Shown here in pieces: positions 51,513-60,443 of a DNA stretch of 64,000 bases. The notes beneath the pieces are model-generated. The model was not told where the DNA came from. It searched no databases and saw nothing but the letters and a program-made list of their open reading frames with translations. This DNA is from Draconibacterium orientale. Lineage in GTDB: Bacteria; Bacteroidota; Bacteroidia; Bacteroidales; Prolixibacteraceae. The first letter of the stretch is position 1, and every line of letters begins with the position of its first letter. Made by a program: the position numbers and the translations under genes. The stretch lies in the NCBI RefSeq assembly GCF_000626635.1, contig NZ_CP007451.1, positions 930,001-994,000 on the forward strand, given 5' to 3'.

Positions 51513-52417
51513 TTAGAATACTTAGAGATCATCTAAAGATAGTTTCGAAAGCAATAAAAAACTTCGCTGCTAACAATCCTATTGGTATGGCAGCGACAAC
51601 ATCGTTTTTTGCTATTTTTTCTATTGCACCCATTCTTATTATCATTATTTCAGTGTTTGGAATGTTTACCAACGATGCTGTTATTCGGGCAAAGCTTTTT
51701 AACGAAGTATCGAACCTTATTGGCAGCGAAAGCAGCCACCTGTTGCAAACCGCCATCGACAATTACAACATTGGCGAAAAAAGCGGTTTGGGAGCTCTTA
51801 TCGGTGGCGGTATTTTTCTCATCTCGGCAACTACACTTTTCAGTATCATGCAAAACTCGATAAATTACATTTGGCGAATTCGGGTAAAATCAAAACTAAA
51901 ATTAAACGTGCTGAAATTTTTAAGAGACCGTTTATTCTCTTTCGGACTAATTTTAAGCCTCGGGCTGGTGTTACTTATTTCGTTGGTTCTTGATGCATCG
52001 ATAAGCATTTTTCAGGATTGGTTGTCCACCACATTTAACCCTGAGTTTATTACCCTTTTTAATCTTCTGGAAATGGGCGCATCTTTAGTAATCACGGCCT
52101 TGGTATTTACACTGATTTTCCGTTTCCTCCCTGATATTGTCGTAAAATGGAAAGCAAGTTTGTTTGCAGCCGTTTGTGCTTCGGTATTGTTTTTTATTGG
52201 TAAATACCTCATCAGTATTTTTATTGGCAAAAGCCAGCTTGGGGTAATTTACGGGGCAGCCAGCTCGTTTGTAGTTATCCTGCTTTGGATTTATTATGTT
52301 TCGTTAATCTTTTATTTCGGGGTACAATTAAGCTACCAGTACTCGGTGTATTACAACCACGATAATAAACCATTAAAATTTGCCGAGCCGTTTAAAATCA
52401 GTTCGGCAGATAACTAA
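51509..52417 (+). CDS. YihY/BrkB family membrane protein
   Basis: A 302-residue integral membrane protein with six helices and the family pattern ANNPIGMAATTSFFAIFSIAPILIIIISVFG, GLGALIGGGIFLISATTLFSIMQNSINYIW, RFLPDIVVKWKASLFAAVCASVLFFIGKYLI and GAASSFVVILLWIYYVSLIFYFGVQLSYQY. Formerly annotated as ribonuclease BN, which is not correct for this family. Function is not settled; ion or envelope-related transport is proposed. Its start overlaps the AI-2E gene stop (ATGA), so the two membrane proteins are coexpressed; a bidirectional terminator follows. Confidence 0.88.
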   Translation: MIRILRDHLKIVSKAIKNFAANNPIGMAATTSFFAIFSIAPILIIIISVFGMFTNDAVIRAKLFNEVSNLIGSESSHLLQTAIDNYNIGEKSGLGALIGGGIFLISATTLFSIMQNSINYIWRIRVKSKLKLNVLKFLRDRLFSFGLILSLGLVLLISLVLDASISIFQDWLSTTFNPEFITLFNLLEMGASLVITALVFTLIFRFLPDIVVKWKASLFAAVCASVLFFIGKYLISIFIGKSQLGVIYGAASSFVVILLWIYYVSLIFYFGVQLSYQYSVYYNHDNKPLKFAEPFKISSADN

Positions 52418-52487
52418 AAGACAAGGCATAAAAGCAAGGGTGCTTTTTACATATTCTGCACCATTTTACAACTGCAACTTTAAACAT

Positions 52488-52524
52488 AAAAAAGCAGCTA
52501 CGATAACTTCCGCAGCTGCTTTTT
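52488..52524. terminator. Bidirectional terminator
   Basis: AAAAAAGCAGCT (52488-52499) and AGCTGCTTTTT (52514-52524) form a stem flanked by A and T runs. Lies between the convergent YihY gene and the small membrane protein gene at 52557. Confidence 0.8.
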
Positions 52525-52556
52525 ATGTTTATACTATTCTGTTTAACGTCGATTAT

Positions 52557-52775
52557 CTAAGCCAGTTTCTTCTTTTTGACCGAAAGAAAAACAATACCTA
52601 AAACCACCACTACACCACTTATAATTACGGGTGTCCAGTTGGCACTGCTTAAGGCTACATCAATACCTAAAAAACTAAATGTTTCGGAGTTATTTATGGC
52701 CTGTATTCCAAAAAATAGTGTTCCGGCTAATCCAACTAAAAGTAAAATAGTTCCTAATGCTTTCATAATTTTCAT
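52557..52775 (-). CDS. Small two-helix membrane protein
   Basis: A 72-residue protein with two hydrophobic helices (ALGTILLLVGLAGTLFFGIQAI and WTPVIISGVVVVLGIVFLSV), a short periplasmic loop and a basic tail KKKKLA. This is the layout of small DUF3185-like or stress-associated membrane proteins found near YtxH and similar genes in Bacteroidota; I cannot name the family with certainty. A second ATG three codons in is also possible. No partner is evident. Confidence 0.65.
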   Translation of the reverse strand: MKIMKALGTILLLVGLAGTLFFGIQAINNSETFSFLGIDVALSSANWTPVIISGVVVVLGIVFLSVKKKKLA

Positions 52776-52962
52776 ATTTAATGTTTCGCTTAACTAAAGG
52801 CAAAATGGTGCCAACCATGCAATAGCCTTTAAAACACAATGGTTCAACACTTTTACACCTGAAACATTTCTACACTTTACACAAAAGTTGTAGAATATTC
52901 TCAACAATGCCGGCATGCAACCAAAGCACACAAAACCTCGTACACCTCTTTATATCTGGCCC

Positions 52963-52973
52963 TTATACCAATT
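52963..52973. repeat. Copy of the TTATACCAATT motif
   Basis: TTATACCAATT at 52963-52973 matches the arm of the inverted repeat at 26990. It lies upstream of the YtxH gene. Confidence 0.5.
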
Positions 52974-53066
52974 CAAACCATTAACAGGGCACAGTGGAAT
53001 GGAATTTTCTATCAGGGACTACAGAGATTAGAAAACAATTTAATAGTAACCTTAAAAATTTTTATC

Positions 53067-53363
53067 ATGAGCAAAGCAACAAATGTATTGATGGGTTTTA
53101 TTGCCGGAGCAGCAGCAGGAACTTTAACCGGAATTTTGGTAGCCCCGGACAAAGGCGTGAAAACACGTAAGAAACTAAACAAACAGATTAGAAGAACGTC
53201 GAGAGATGTTTCAGAATCTATTGGAGACAAAGTAGAAGAAATTAAAGACAAACTGAACGACGTTGTTTCAGAAATGCGAACGAAAGCCGAAGAAACGGAA
53301 GAAATAATTAAAGAGAAAGTGAATTCGAAGGCCAAAACAGCTAAAGATACAGCCGCGAACTAA
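53067..53363 (+). CDS. YtxH-domain protein
   Basis: A 98-residue protein with the YtxH/gas-vesicle-like start: a Gly/Ala-rich membrane helix VLMGFIAGAAAGTLTGILVAPDKGVKTRKKL, then a long charged amphipathic helix with heptads (VSESIGDKVEEIKDKLNDVVSEMRTKAEETEEII). YtxH proteins are general-stress-linked membrane-anchored helices of unknown detail. First of three closely spaced + strand genes (gaps 33 and 38 bases). Confidence 0.85.
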   Translation: MSKATNVLMGFIAGAAAGTLTGILVAPDKGVKTRKKLNKQIRRTSRDVSESIGDKVEEIKDKLNDVVSEMRTKAEETEEIIKEKVNSKAKTAKDTAAN

Positions 53364-53396
53364 TAATTGTAATTTCTCACAATTAGAAGTAAAAAA

Positions 53397-53762
53397 ATGA
53401 GCGACCATTTAACAGAAAGTATAGCAGGGCTTAACGAAGCCGTTAAACAATATGTGCAAACCAGAATCGACTTGGTTAAGCTCCTGTTTTTGAAGAAAAC
53501 ATCGAAATACATGAGCATTCTGTTCGGGATGCTCATTATAATTTTACTGTGCACACTTATTCTGGCTTTTGCCGGAGTGGTGTTCACCTTTTGGTATGGC
53601 GAAACCTATGGCAATTACCTTGAAGGTGCACTGATTGTACTCGGTAGTTTAGTTGTACTATTAATCGTTTTTCTTTTATTCCGAAACAAACTATTATCCT
53701 CGTTCTTCCTTTCAAACTTCTCGGAAATATTGTTCGAGGACGATGAAATAGATCATAAATAA
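53397..53762 (+). CDS. Putative holin-superfamily membrane protein
   Basis: A 121-residue protein with an amphipathic N-terminus (GLNEAVKQYVQTRIDLVKLLFLKKTSKYMSILFGML), two transmembrane helices (MSILFGMLIIILLCTLILAFAGVVFTFWYG and GALIVLGSLVVLLIVFLLFRNKL) and an acidic tail (FEDDEIDHK). This matches the DUF1469 'phage holin family' seen next to YtxH genes. It is a host envelope protein, not a sign of a prophage. Operon with the YtxH gene upstream and the small gene downstream. Confidence 0.78.
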   Translation: MSDHLTESIAGLNEAVKQYVQTRIDLVKLLFLKKTSKYMSILFGMLIIILLCTLILAFAGVVFTFWYGETYGNYLEGALIVLGSLVVLLIVFLLFRNKLLSSFFLSNFSEILFEDDEIDHK

Positions 53763-53800
53763 ATTGAGCGGGAAGAAGAATTGCATAAACCATTACAAAT

Positions 53801-54022
53801 ATGAAGCGAGTAAAAAATATGCGGGAACTGGAGCTCATGAAGGAAAACCTGGAGTACCGCCAAAAATTAAACGAAAAACAACTGCTGGGCTCGTCGGTGG
53901 CTATTATCGATAATTTTACCGATGGACTAAAAGACTGGGCCTTTGAATTTGGCACCCATTTATTCCTCGATTTAATTCGCCGCCGAAAAAACCGAGCTCC
54001 CGAAACGGAAGAAGAAGAATAA
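53801..54022 (+). CDS. Hypothetical small protein of the YtxH cluster
   Basis: Not recognised as a named family. A 73-residue charged helical protein: a coiled N-half MRELELMKENLEYRQKLNEKQLLGSSVAIIDNF, then DWAFEFGTHLFLDLIRRRK and an acidic tail ETEEEE. No membrane segment long enough to span is present. It follows the holin-like gene by 38 bases, so it is probably cotranscribed and may work at the inner membrane with it. Confidence 0.65.
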   Translation: MKRVKNMRELELMKENLEYRQKLNEKQLLGSSVAIIDNFTDGLKDWAFEFGTHLFLDLIRRRKNRAPETEEEE

Positions 54023-54114
54023 AAAAGTACAACACCGCATTGCAGCAACCAATAAGCAAAAAACCAGATTTGCCAGGCGCATCTCTACTCCAATCTAAAT
54101 AGGGCAATTCATTA

Positions 54115-54125
54115 AATTGGTATAA
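54115..54125. repeat. Inverted copy of the TTATACCAATT motif
   Basis: AATTGGTATAA at 54115-54125 is the exact inverse of the copy at 52963. The two flank the YtxH, holin-like and small-gene cluster, 1.15 kb apart. Confidence 0.5.
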
Positions 54126-54207
54126 ATAATAGACACTTTATTCCTTTAATCTGCAAAAGTATCTTTATCTTTTGCATTTAATAACCGTCTGTTTCAATTT
54201 ATAATCA

Positions 54208-56637
54208 ATGCCCGATAACTCAAATAATTTCAAACTTTCCCTTAGTTCACTTTCAAAAACGATTAACAGTTTACTGAATAAAAAGGAACTGAACGAAGAA
54301 AATCTGGTTCAGATTGAACAGTGGCTGTCATTTCACCTGAATAAAATACGGATTAGGAAACTCGAAGATGTTTCTATTGTTGGCGAAAAGGAAACCGAAG
54401 AACGCACAAAAAAAGATGGTGTTTTTATTATCAATACCGCGGCCGACATTATTCTCGATCCGGGTTTTCAGAATTATCATAACGACTATACCGAGCGGCC
54501 GGAGAAACTGAATCTTGCCGATTTGGTGGAAGAAAGTACGCTAAACGAATTTAATTCAGCATTTCTTGAAGCCTTGAGCGAGAAAAAGAACACAAAAGCC
54601 GAAGTGCTTCTAAAAACAGGTATAAACCGGCAGCGCGAATGTGTTCTTGAATTTGATATGTTGGCCAGTAATACCGATAACAACCGGGTTATCGTTTATT
54701 ATTCGTTCAAAGATCTTCAGCATGTGCATTTGGCTGATTTCCAGTCGATCGTTTTAAACAACCTTCCGGGAATGGATGTTTTTCTGTTCGATTCGGAATA
54801 CCGCTATATTCTGGCCGGTGGAAAAGAAAAAGAAAAGTATAATTTAACGAACTCCAGCTTTATCGGGAAAACACTTTTCGATGTGTATAAAAAGCAGGAT
54901 CAACGTCGTTATTTTCAGTTTTACAACAAGGCTATAAACGGCGAATTTACCGAGGGAGAAGTTCGTTATAAAAAAGACGTGTACTACATTGCCGCAGCGC
55001 CGGTAAAAAACATTGAAGGAAATACGGTGGCCGGAATTCTTATCTCGCAAAATGTTACAAAAGATAAAATACTGGAAGATAAACTGATTAAAAGTACCGA
55101 GGAAGCGCAGCGTGCCAACAAGGCAAAATCAATATTTCTGGCCAATATGAGCCACGAAATTCGTACACCACTTAATTCAATAATCGGTTTCACCGACCAG
55201 CTGAAGAAAACCAACCTGGATGAACAGCAGCAGAAATTTATTTCGCTAATTAACCACTCCTCCGAGCATCTCCTGTATTTGGTAAACGAAATTGTATTCC
55301 TTTTTAAACTGGGCATGGGCAAGGTTTACATTGAAAAAACGAGCTTTTCGATTAAAGAGCTGCTCAACGAGCTGGCCGATGTTTATAAAAAACAAGCTGC
55401 TGAAAAGAACCTGAAATTTAAAATAACTACCGACAAGGCACTGCCTGATTTTGTTAAAGGAGATCCTTTCCGTTTGCGACAGATATTGATGAACTTGTTG
55501 GTTAACGCCCTTAAATACACCGAACAAGGTCAGGTAAATCTGACTACAACCGTAATTAAAAAAACAGAAAACAAGGTTGAGCTGGAATTTGAAATATCTG
55601 ATACGGGTATTGGAATTGAAGAGAAGGACCTGCCCTATATTTTTGATGTATTTGAGCAGGGCAACAAACGAACGGAAAAGATTCGCGGTGGCGCCGGACT
55701 GGGTTTGGGAATTTGCAAAAAGCTCGTTACCCTTTTTAAAGGCGAGATTTTCGTAAGCAGCAAAAAGAACAAGGGAAGTACATTCAGGGTAAATATTCCA
55801 TTGGAAGTATCGGACGCTAAACCCCGGAAAGAAAAAGAAAAATCGTACAATCTTGATGACAGTTTGTTGCGGGGCAAAAAAGTACTTCTGGCCGACGACG
55901 ACAAACACAATCGCATGCTTTCCGAATTAGTTTTAAAAGGCTGGCAAACCGATTTCGTTTTGGCAAAAGACGGAGTGGAAGCCTTACATGCGCTTAAAAA
56001 TATACAGTTCGATCTGGTTTTGCTCGACATACACATGCCACGAAAAAATGGTGTTGATGTGGTAAAAAAAGTACGCGCCAATAAAGGCCTGAACGCTGAC
56101 ACACCCTTTGTGGCCTTAACGGCAAACGCGCTAAAAGCCGATATTAACAGCTACCTGAAAGTGGGGTTTAACGATTATGTTATTAAACCATTCTACGAAC
56201 TTGAATTATACAATAAAATTTGTAATATTTTGCAAATTGAGAACAACGATAAACAAAGCTCAGTCGCCAGCAAACCAGCCATTGAAGAGCCGGCAACTGC
56301 CGATACATTTAATGTGTACGACCTGGAAAAAACAGCTGCCGGCGACAAGCAGTTTTTTAATTCGATGATCGACAATTTTACCGAAAATGCAGCAACATTG
56401 CTGGCCGGGTTTGAAAGCGGATTGAAAAACAAAGACTGGCAAACAATTGGTGAAAGAGCGCATAAAGCCATTCCTTCGTTCAGGTTTTTTAAACTAAACG
56501 CCACGGCAAACGTGCTTTCAAAAATCGAAGATCTGGCGTTAAGAAACCAGCAATTCGATGCACTGCCCGAGACGGTAAACATGGTTTCGGGACAAATAAA
56601 AGAAATAATAAAACAGGCAAAAGCAGCCAAAATATAA
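54208..56637 (+). CDS. Hybrid histidine kinase with receiver and Hpt domains
   Basis: An 809-residue cytoplasmic sensor kinase. PAS-like sensing domains fill about residues 60 to 290 (FLFDSEYRYILAGG, FYNKAINGEFTEGEVRYKKDVYYIAAAPV). HisKA has FLANMSHEIRTPLNSIIGF with the phospho-acceptor His near 315. The HATPase domain has LMNLLVNALKYTEQG, DTGIGIEE and GGAGLGLGICKKL. A receiver follows with LLADDDKHNRML and DLVLLDIHMPRKNG (Asp near 607). The C-terminal Hpt-like domain has GERAHKAIPSFRFFKL with an acceptor His near 752. No transmembrane segments are seen, so the signal is internal. The NtrC-type regulator gene follows and is the likely output. Confidence 0.9.
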   Translation: MPDNSNNFKLSLSSLSKTINSLLNKKELNEENLVQIEQWLSFHLNKIRIRKLEDVSIVGEKETEERTKKDGVFIINTAADIILDPGFQNYHNDYTERPEKLNLADLVEESTLNEFNSAFLEALSEKKNTKAEVLLKTGINRQRECVLEFDMLASNTDNNRVIVYYSFKDLQHVHLADFQSIVLNNLPGMDVFLFDSEYRYILAGGKEKEKYNLTNSSFIGKTLFDVYKKQDQRRYFQFYNKAINGEFTEGEVRYKKDVYYIAAAPVKNIEGNTVAGILISQNVTKDKILEDKLIKSTEEAQRANKAKSIFLANMSHEIRTPLNSIIGFTDQLKKTNLDEQQQKFISLINHSSEHLLYLVNEIVFLFKLGMGKVYIEKTSFSIKELLNELADVYKKQAAEKNLKFKITTDKALPDFVKGDPFRLRQILMNLLVNALKYTEQGQVNLTTTVIKKTENKVELEFEISDTGIGIEEKDLPYIFDVFEQGNKRTEKIRGGAGLGLGICKKLVTLFKGEIFVSSKKNKGSTFRVNIPLEVSDAKPRKEKEKSYNLDDSLLRGKKVLLADDDKHNRMLSELVLKGWQTDFVLAKDGVEALHALKNIQFDLVLLDIHMPRKNGVDVVKKVRANKGLNADTPFVALTANALKADINSYLKVGFNDYVIKPFYELELYNKICNILQIENNDKQSSVASKPAIEEPATADTFNVYDLEKTAAGDKQFFNSMIDNFTENAATLLAGFESGLKNKDWQTIGERAHKAIPSFRFFKLNATANVLSKIEDLALRNQQFDALPETVNMVSGQIKEIIKQAKAAKI

Positions 56638-56703
56638 GGACAAAGCCCATTAAACTTTTTAGTTGAACTTTTGTATAAACTTATACCAACATAAATTCAA
56701 TAA

Positions 56704-58074
56704 ATGAAGAAGATATTGATTATTGACGATGACACATTCATCTGTGAGCTATTAAAAAAACATCTTCAAAACAATAAGTACAGTGCCGAAACTGCATTTA
56801 ACGGAAGAGGCGCGCTCAAACTTTTTAAAGAAAACAACTTCGACCTTGTTTTATGCGATTTCCGGTTGCCCGACACCAGCGGGCTCGAACTTATGCAACA
56901 ACTAAAGTCGATCAAGCAGTCGGTTCCGGTGATTATAATGACCGCTTATGCCGATGTTAGAATGGCCGTAAAATTGATGAAACTGGGTGCCAGCGACTAC
57001 ATTACCAAGCCCATTCAGCAAGAGGAACTTTTGGGACTGATAAAAAAACTGCTGAAGAAACCAGAACCTTTAGCGGCTAGAAAAAGCCGCAAAACAGTTT
57101 ATTCGAATGGCGATTTTATTATTGGCGACAGCCCGAAAATAAAGTATGCGATCAACCTGGCCCGCAAAGTGGCACCTACCGATATGTCGGTAATTGTTTC
57201 GGGCGAAACCGGAATCGGGAAAGAATATATTGCGCGTTTTATTCACGAAAACAGCCTGCGAAAGGACAAACCGTTTCTGGCAATCGACTGCGGTGCCATT
57301 CCGAAAGAACTGGCCAACAGCGAGCTTTTCGGACATATAAAAGGATCGTTTACAGGTGCAATTTCCGATAAAATCGGAGTTTTTCAGAAAGCCGATGGCG
57401 GCACCCTTTTTCTCGATGAAATCGGGAACCTAAGTTACGATGTGCAGTTAAAACTGCTGCGGGCCATCCAGGAACGGGTTGTTTCGCGTTTAGGAGACGA
57501 CAAACAAAAAAGTATTGACATACGCATAATTGCAGCAACAAACGAAGATTTAAACGTTGAGGTAAAAGAAAATAATTTCAGAGAAGACCTGTATCACCGC
57601 CTCAACGAATTTAAAATTGCCCTGCCACCGCTGCGCGAGCGCCCCGAAGATATTAACGTTTTTATGCGCCATTTTATCGATGCAGCCAACAAAGAGCTTA
57701 ACCGTAATATTAACGGTATTACTCCCGAGGCCGAATCAGTAATCTTAAAATACCCGTGGTACGGTAACCTCCGCGAACTTAAAAATGTAATGAAGCGAGC
57801 GGTGTTAATGGCTGAGGGAGAACAAATTGACACCGACTGTTTCCCCTACGAAATTCTACACCCTGAGACAGACCACACTCAAACACAAACCGTTACGGCA
57901 CAGGAAATTAACACGAATTCGAAATTAAAACACGCTTCTTCCGAAATTGAAAAAAAGCTAATTATTGAAACCATTCAGGAAGCCGGTTACAATAAATCGA
58001 AGGCCGCAAAAATTCTGAATATCGACCGCAAAACACTCTACAACAAAATTAAATTGTATGATATAAAACTATAG
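56704..58074 (+). CDS. Sigma-54-dependent NtrC-family response regulator
   Basis: A 456-residue activator. Receiver: ILIIDDDTFICELL and FDLVLCDFRLPDTSG with the phospho-acceptor Asp near 53, and MTAYAD. AAA+ domain: GETGIGKEYIARFIHENS as Walker A, ELFGHIKGSFTGA with the sigma-54 loop in the common GSFTGA form, GGTLFLDEIGNL as Walker B, and FREDLYHRLNEFKIALPPLRERPEDI. The C-terminal Fis-type helix-turn-helix is NKSKAAKILNIDRKTLYNKI. It activates RNA polymerase with sigma-54 at enhancers. It follows the hybrid kinase by 66 bases, which is presumably its partner. Confidence 0.92.
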   Translation: MKKILIIDDDTFICELLKKHLQNNKYSAETAFNGRGALKLFKENNFDLVLCDFRLPDTSGLELMQQLKSIKQSVPVIIMTAYADVRMAVKLMKLGASDYITKPIQQEELLGLIKKLLKKPEPLAARKSRKTVYSNGDFIIGDSPKIKYAINLARKVAPTDMSVIVSGETGIGKEYIARFIHENSLRKDKPFLAIDCGAIPKELANSELFGHIKGSFTGAISDKIGVFQKADGGTLFLDEIGNLSYDVQLKLLRAIQERVVSRLGDDKQKSIDIRIIAATNEDLNVEVKENNFREDLYHRLNEFKIALPPLRERPEDINVFMRHFIDAANKELNRNINGITPEAESVILKYPWYGNLRELKNVMKRAVLMAEGEQIDTDCFPYEILHPETDHTQTQTVTAQEINTNSKLKHASSEIEKKLIIETIQEAGYNKSKAAKILNIDRKTLYNKIKLYDIKL

Positions 58075-58161
58075 TTTAAATGCGTTCAGTAATGAAGTTT
58101 GCTGTTTGGTTTTTGGAATAGTATTTGGGTTACCAATAGCAAAACAAATGATGAAATGGGG

Positions 58162-58563
58162 ATGAATACAGGATATAAGAAAATTATATTCATTGATGAC
58201 GATACGGAGATGGTGCGTATTTATAACTCTGTTTTGGAACAAAAAAAATTATCGGATTATCTTATACATTTCGAAAACGCGCAGAAAGGTATCGAGTATT
58301 TAAAACGAATAAACAGGGAAGAAGATTTACCGGACTACATACTTTTAGACCTGTACATGCCGGTTATGGACGGTTTTAAGTTTCTACACTATTTTAACGA
58401 ATTGAAAAAACTGAAAAAATCGATTGAGGTTTTTGTGTGTTCATCTTCACAAAACCAGGACGACCGGAATAAGGTTATGAAATATCCTTTTGTGAGTGCA
58501 TATCTTGAAAAACCATTATCGACCGATTTTATTGAACTGTTGATTGAAGATTCGGTGCACTGA
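58162..58563 (+). CDS. Single-domain response regulator
   Basis: About 133 residues, made only of a receiver: IIFIDDDTEMVRIYNSVL with the acidic pair, DYILLDLYMPVMDGFKFL with the phospho-acceptor Asp near 63, VFVCSSSQNQDD with the conserved Ser/Thr, and AYLEKPLS with the Lys. There is no output domain, as in CheY or Spo0F. It may serve as a phospho-relay partner of the hybrid kinase encoded upstream, whose Hpt domain could feed it. Starts at 58156 (MGMNTG) or 58162 are both possible. A terminator follows. Confidence 0.83.
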   Translation: MNTGYKKIIFIDDDTEMVRIYNSVLEQKKLSDYLIHFENAQKGIEYLKRINREEDLPDYILLDLYMPVMDGFKFLHYFNELKKLKKSIEVFVCSSSQNQDDRNKVMKYPFVSAYLEKPLSTDFIELLIEDSVH

Positions 58564-58610
58564 AGACTAATTCCTCATTTTGTATAAAATAATCTACAAC
58601 GCTTTCTTTT

Positions 58611-58635
58611 GCCTGAAACAGTCGGGCATTTTTTT
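58611..58635 (+). terminator. Intrinsic terminator of the two-component cluster
   Basis: GCCTGA (58611-58616) and TCGGGC (58622-58627) form a six-pair stem (one G-U pair) with a five-base loop, then ATTTTTTT. It lies 48 bases after the response regulator stop. Confidence 0.75.
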
Positions 58636-58953
58636 CGTCCAAAATTACCGGATTTTTACGCTGCTATTCATTTCTATACGCTCTCATCGGAAATCATTGC
58701 ATTGTAATTCGGACATAAAAAACATTCATGATTCCCAAGAATCACCAACAGGGATGAAAGGACATCAATATTGTTTCCCGCAAAGAAAAGAAGAAGCGCA
58801 AAATTCGCAAAGGTATAGAATCTGTTTTGCGTGCTTTGCGAAAACTTAGGGATCTACTCTGCGTGAACTTTTTTGTTTTTACCAAAGTGACTTTCAGAAA
58901 AAAAGGCAGAACCACTTGCCTGCCTTGAACGATCTTATTATTTAATCTATTTA
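58636..58953. other. Intergenic gap, nothing recognised
   Basis: About 318 bases between the terminator of the regulator cluster and the convergent small gene at 58954. I see no gene, RNA or repeat in it. Confidence 0.5.
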
Positions 58954-59286
58954 CTACTTCCCCATCTCAAACTGTTTCTGGGCCACGTGGTTCATAAACT
59001 TCGAAACGGTTTCCGAACCATCAACACCAAATGCATCTACCACTGTTCCTTTCTCACCGGTATCGGTTCCAACAGCATATAAAATGCTCATATCCGATGG
59101 ATTTGTTGCTCCTTCGAAACGGTGCAACTCATGCAGCTCAACACCTGATGGCAAATATTTGCGCGAACTTTTTCCTTCAGAAAGTACGCCGTTCGATTCA
59201 ACATTAAAGTTGTGCGTATAACCTCTTGATTTTAAATCCTCAATGGCTTCCACCATTGTATCGTAATTATTATTTACTCGTTTCAT
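58954..59286 (-). CDS. Small conserved protein, misnamed PRPP synthetase in databases
   Basis: A 110-residue soluble protein: NYDTMVEAIEDLKSRGYTHNFNVES, ELHELHRFEGATNPSDMSILYAVGTDTGEKGTVVDAFGVDGSETVSKFM. This matches a widespread Bacteroidota family of about 100 residues that carries the misleading label 'phosphoribosylpyrophosphate synthetase' although it lacks the PRPP-binding loop and catalytic domains. The true function is unknown. The start at 59286 (MKRVNNNYDTM) is preferred over a 32-residue upstream extension without conserved look. Confidence 0.75.
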   Translation of the reverse strand: MKRVNNNYDTMVEAIEDLKSRGYTHNFNVESNGVLSEGKSSRKYLPSGVELHELHRFEGATNPSDMSILYAVGTDTGEKGTVVDAFGVDGSETVSKFMNHVAQKQFEMGK

Positions 59287-59822
59287 CTGTTTAAATTTTA
59301 TAGTGTTACTAATCAGGAGATTTCCTGAAACTTGTTCAATTCTCCAAATTTCAAAATCCCCTGTTACTATACTATATGGCAAAATCCTGCCATTTTGTTA
59401 TCAACGTTAGTCAGGATGTTTTTTCTATAACTCAATCAAGTCACCACTGGTTAAGCACTTCGCAAAAACCAACGCAACATCTTATCCTTCTGCAACTTAC
59501 AACAATTTTAATTTTTTAGTTTCAGAGTAAGTTCAAAAAAATTTAAACACAGATTATATATCCGGATCTTTCAGGGAAGATGAACTGCATTCATTATTTC
59601 CCCAAAATGAGTAGGTAAATCCACACAGTCAACCGGATAAAAAGCCCCAACTTATTTACTTTCATTTAATGTTTCTTCCCATAGAAAATTTAAGCTTCCT
59701 TTTCAGTCCCCGTTAATAAGATGTTAAAGTTTATTTTTTGTGCCTCACATCACAACATTTCAAAATCAATTTGTGTTATATAGTACTGTTTTTTGATTTT
59801 ACGGTACCGATAAAAGAATATA
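59287..59822. other. Intergenic region between divergent genes
   Basis: About 536 AT-rich bases between the small - strand gene and the DedA-like + strand gene; promoters for both must be inside. I could not fix a TTG...TAnnTTTG pair, and no gene or repeat is apparent. Confidence 0.5.
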
Positions 59823-60443
59823 ATGATTAGGAATTTACTATATAGTTTATCCCCCAGACGCCTGTCGATATTGAACAGATATTACCGCATTACGCAGTTT
59901 TACCCGTTCCTGAAAAGCACTGCATACAAAGCAGCAACAATTGCAACAGTGTTTGTGCTGTTGGTGGTTAGCCTTGAGATTTTTCTACTTGATTTTAATT
60001 TGATTCTGAACAACCTGGTGGATACTTATTCGCCAAAAATTATTTATTCGGTTTTTCTTTTATCCGAAACATTTTTAGGATTGTTACCTCCGGAAATGTT
60101 TATCGCCTGGGCCTCTAAACTGGAAATTCCCTGGGGATCATTGTTTATTTTAGCAAGCTTATCATACGTTGGCGGCATAATTTCCTTCTTCCTGGGAACA
60201 CGTCTTTTTCTCATTCCTTCAGTTAAAAATCACATCGAAAATAAAATACAGAAGCACATTGTTAACCTCCGAAAATGGGGTGGCATATTTGTTTTTCTGG
60301 GCGCTGTTTCGCCTGTTCCCCATTCGGTTGTAAGCCTTGCCTCGGGCCTTATCGGGTACAATTTTAAAAGCTACCTGCTGTGGTCGCTCTTCAGGTATTT
60401 TCGCTTTGTAATTTATGCGATTGTGATATTTGGCATTTTCTAA
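59823..60443 (+). CDS. DedA/VTT-domain membrane protein (YqaA-like)
   Basis: A 206-residue integral membrane protein with a VTT (SNARE-associated) fold: helix AATIATVFVLLVVSLEIFLLDF, LLSETFLGLLPPEMFIAWASKL, LASLSYVGGIISFFLGTRLF, and the FVFLGAVSPVPHSVVSLASGLIGY segment with the conserved Gly/Pro-rich re-entrant loop. This family includes lipid scramblases for undecaprenyl phosphate and phosphatidylethanolamine; which applies here is not known. Its stop codon overlaps that of the convergent ABC transporter gene, with no terminator between. Confidence 0.85.
   Translation: MIRNLLYSLSPRRLSILNRYYRITQFYPFLKSTAYKAATIATVFVLLVVSLEIFLLDFNLILNNLVDTYSPKIIYSVFLLSETFLGLLPPEMFIAWASKLEIPWGSLFILASLSYVGGIISFFLGTRLFLIPSVKNHIENKIQKHIVNLRKWGGIFVFLGAVSPVPHSVVSLASGLIGYNFKSYLLWSLFRYFRFVIYAIVIFGIF

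Noticed and set aside
53397-53762. Prophage because of a holin-like gene
   Set aside because: No lysin, capsid, terminase or integrase is nearby; this family is a host membrane protein usually beside YtxH genes.
58954-59286. PRPP synthetase identity for the 110-residue protein
   Set aside because: Too short and lacking the PRPP-binding and catalytic motifs; the label is a database misnomer.
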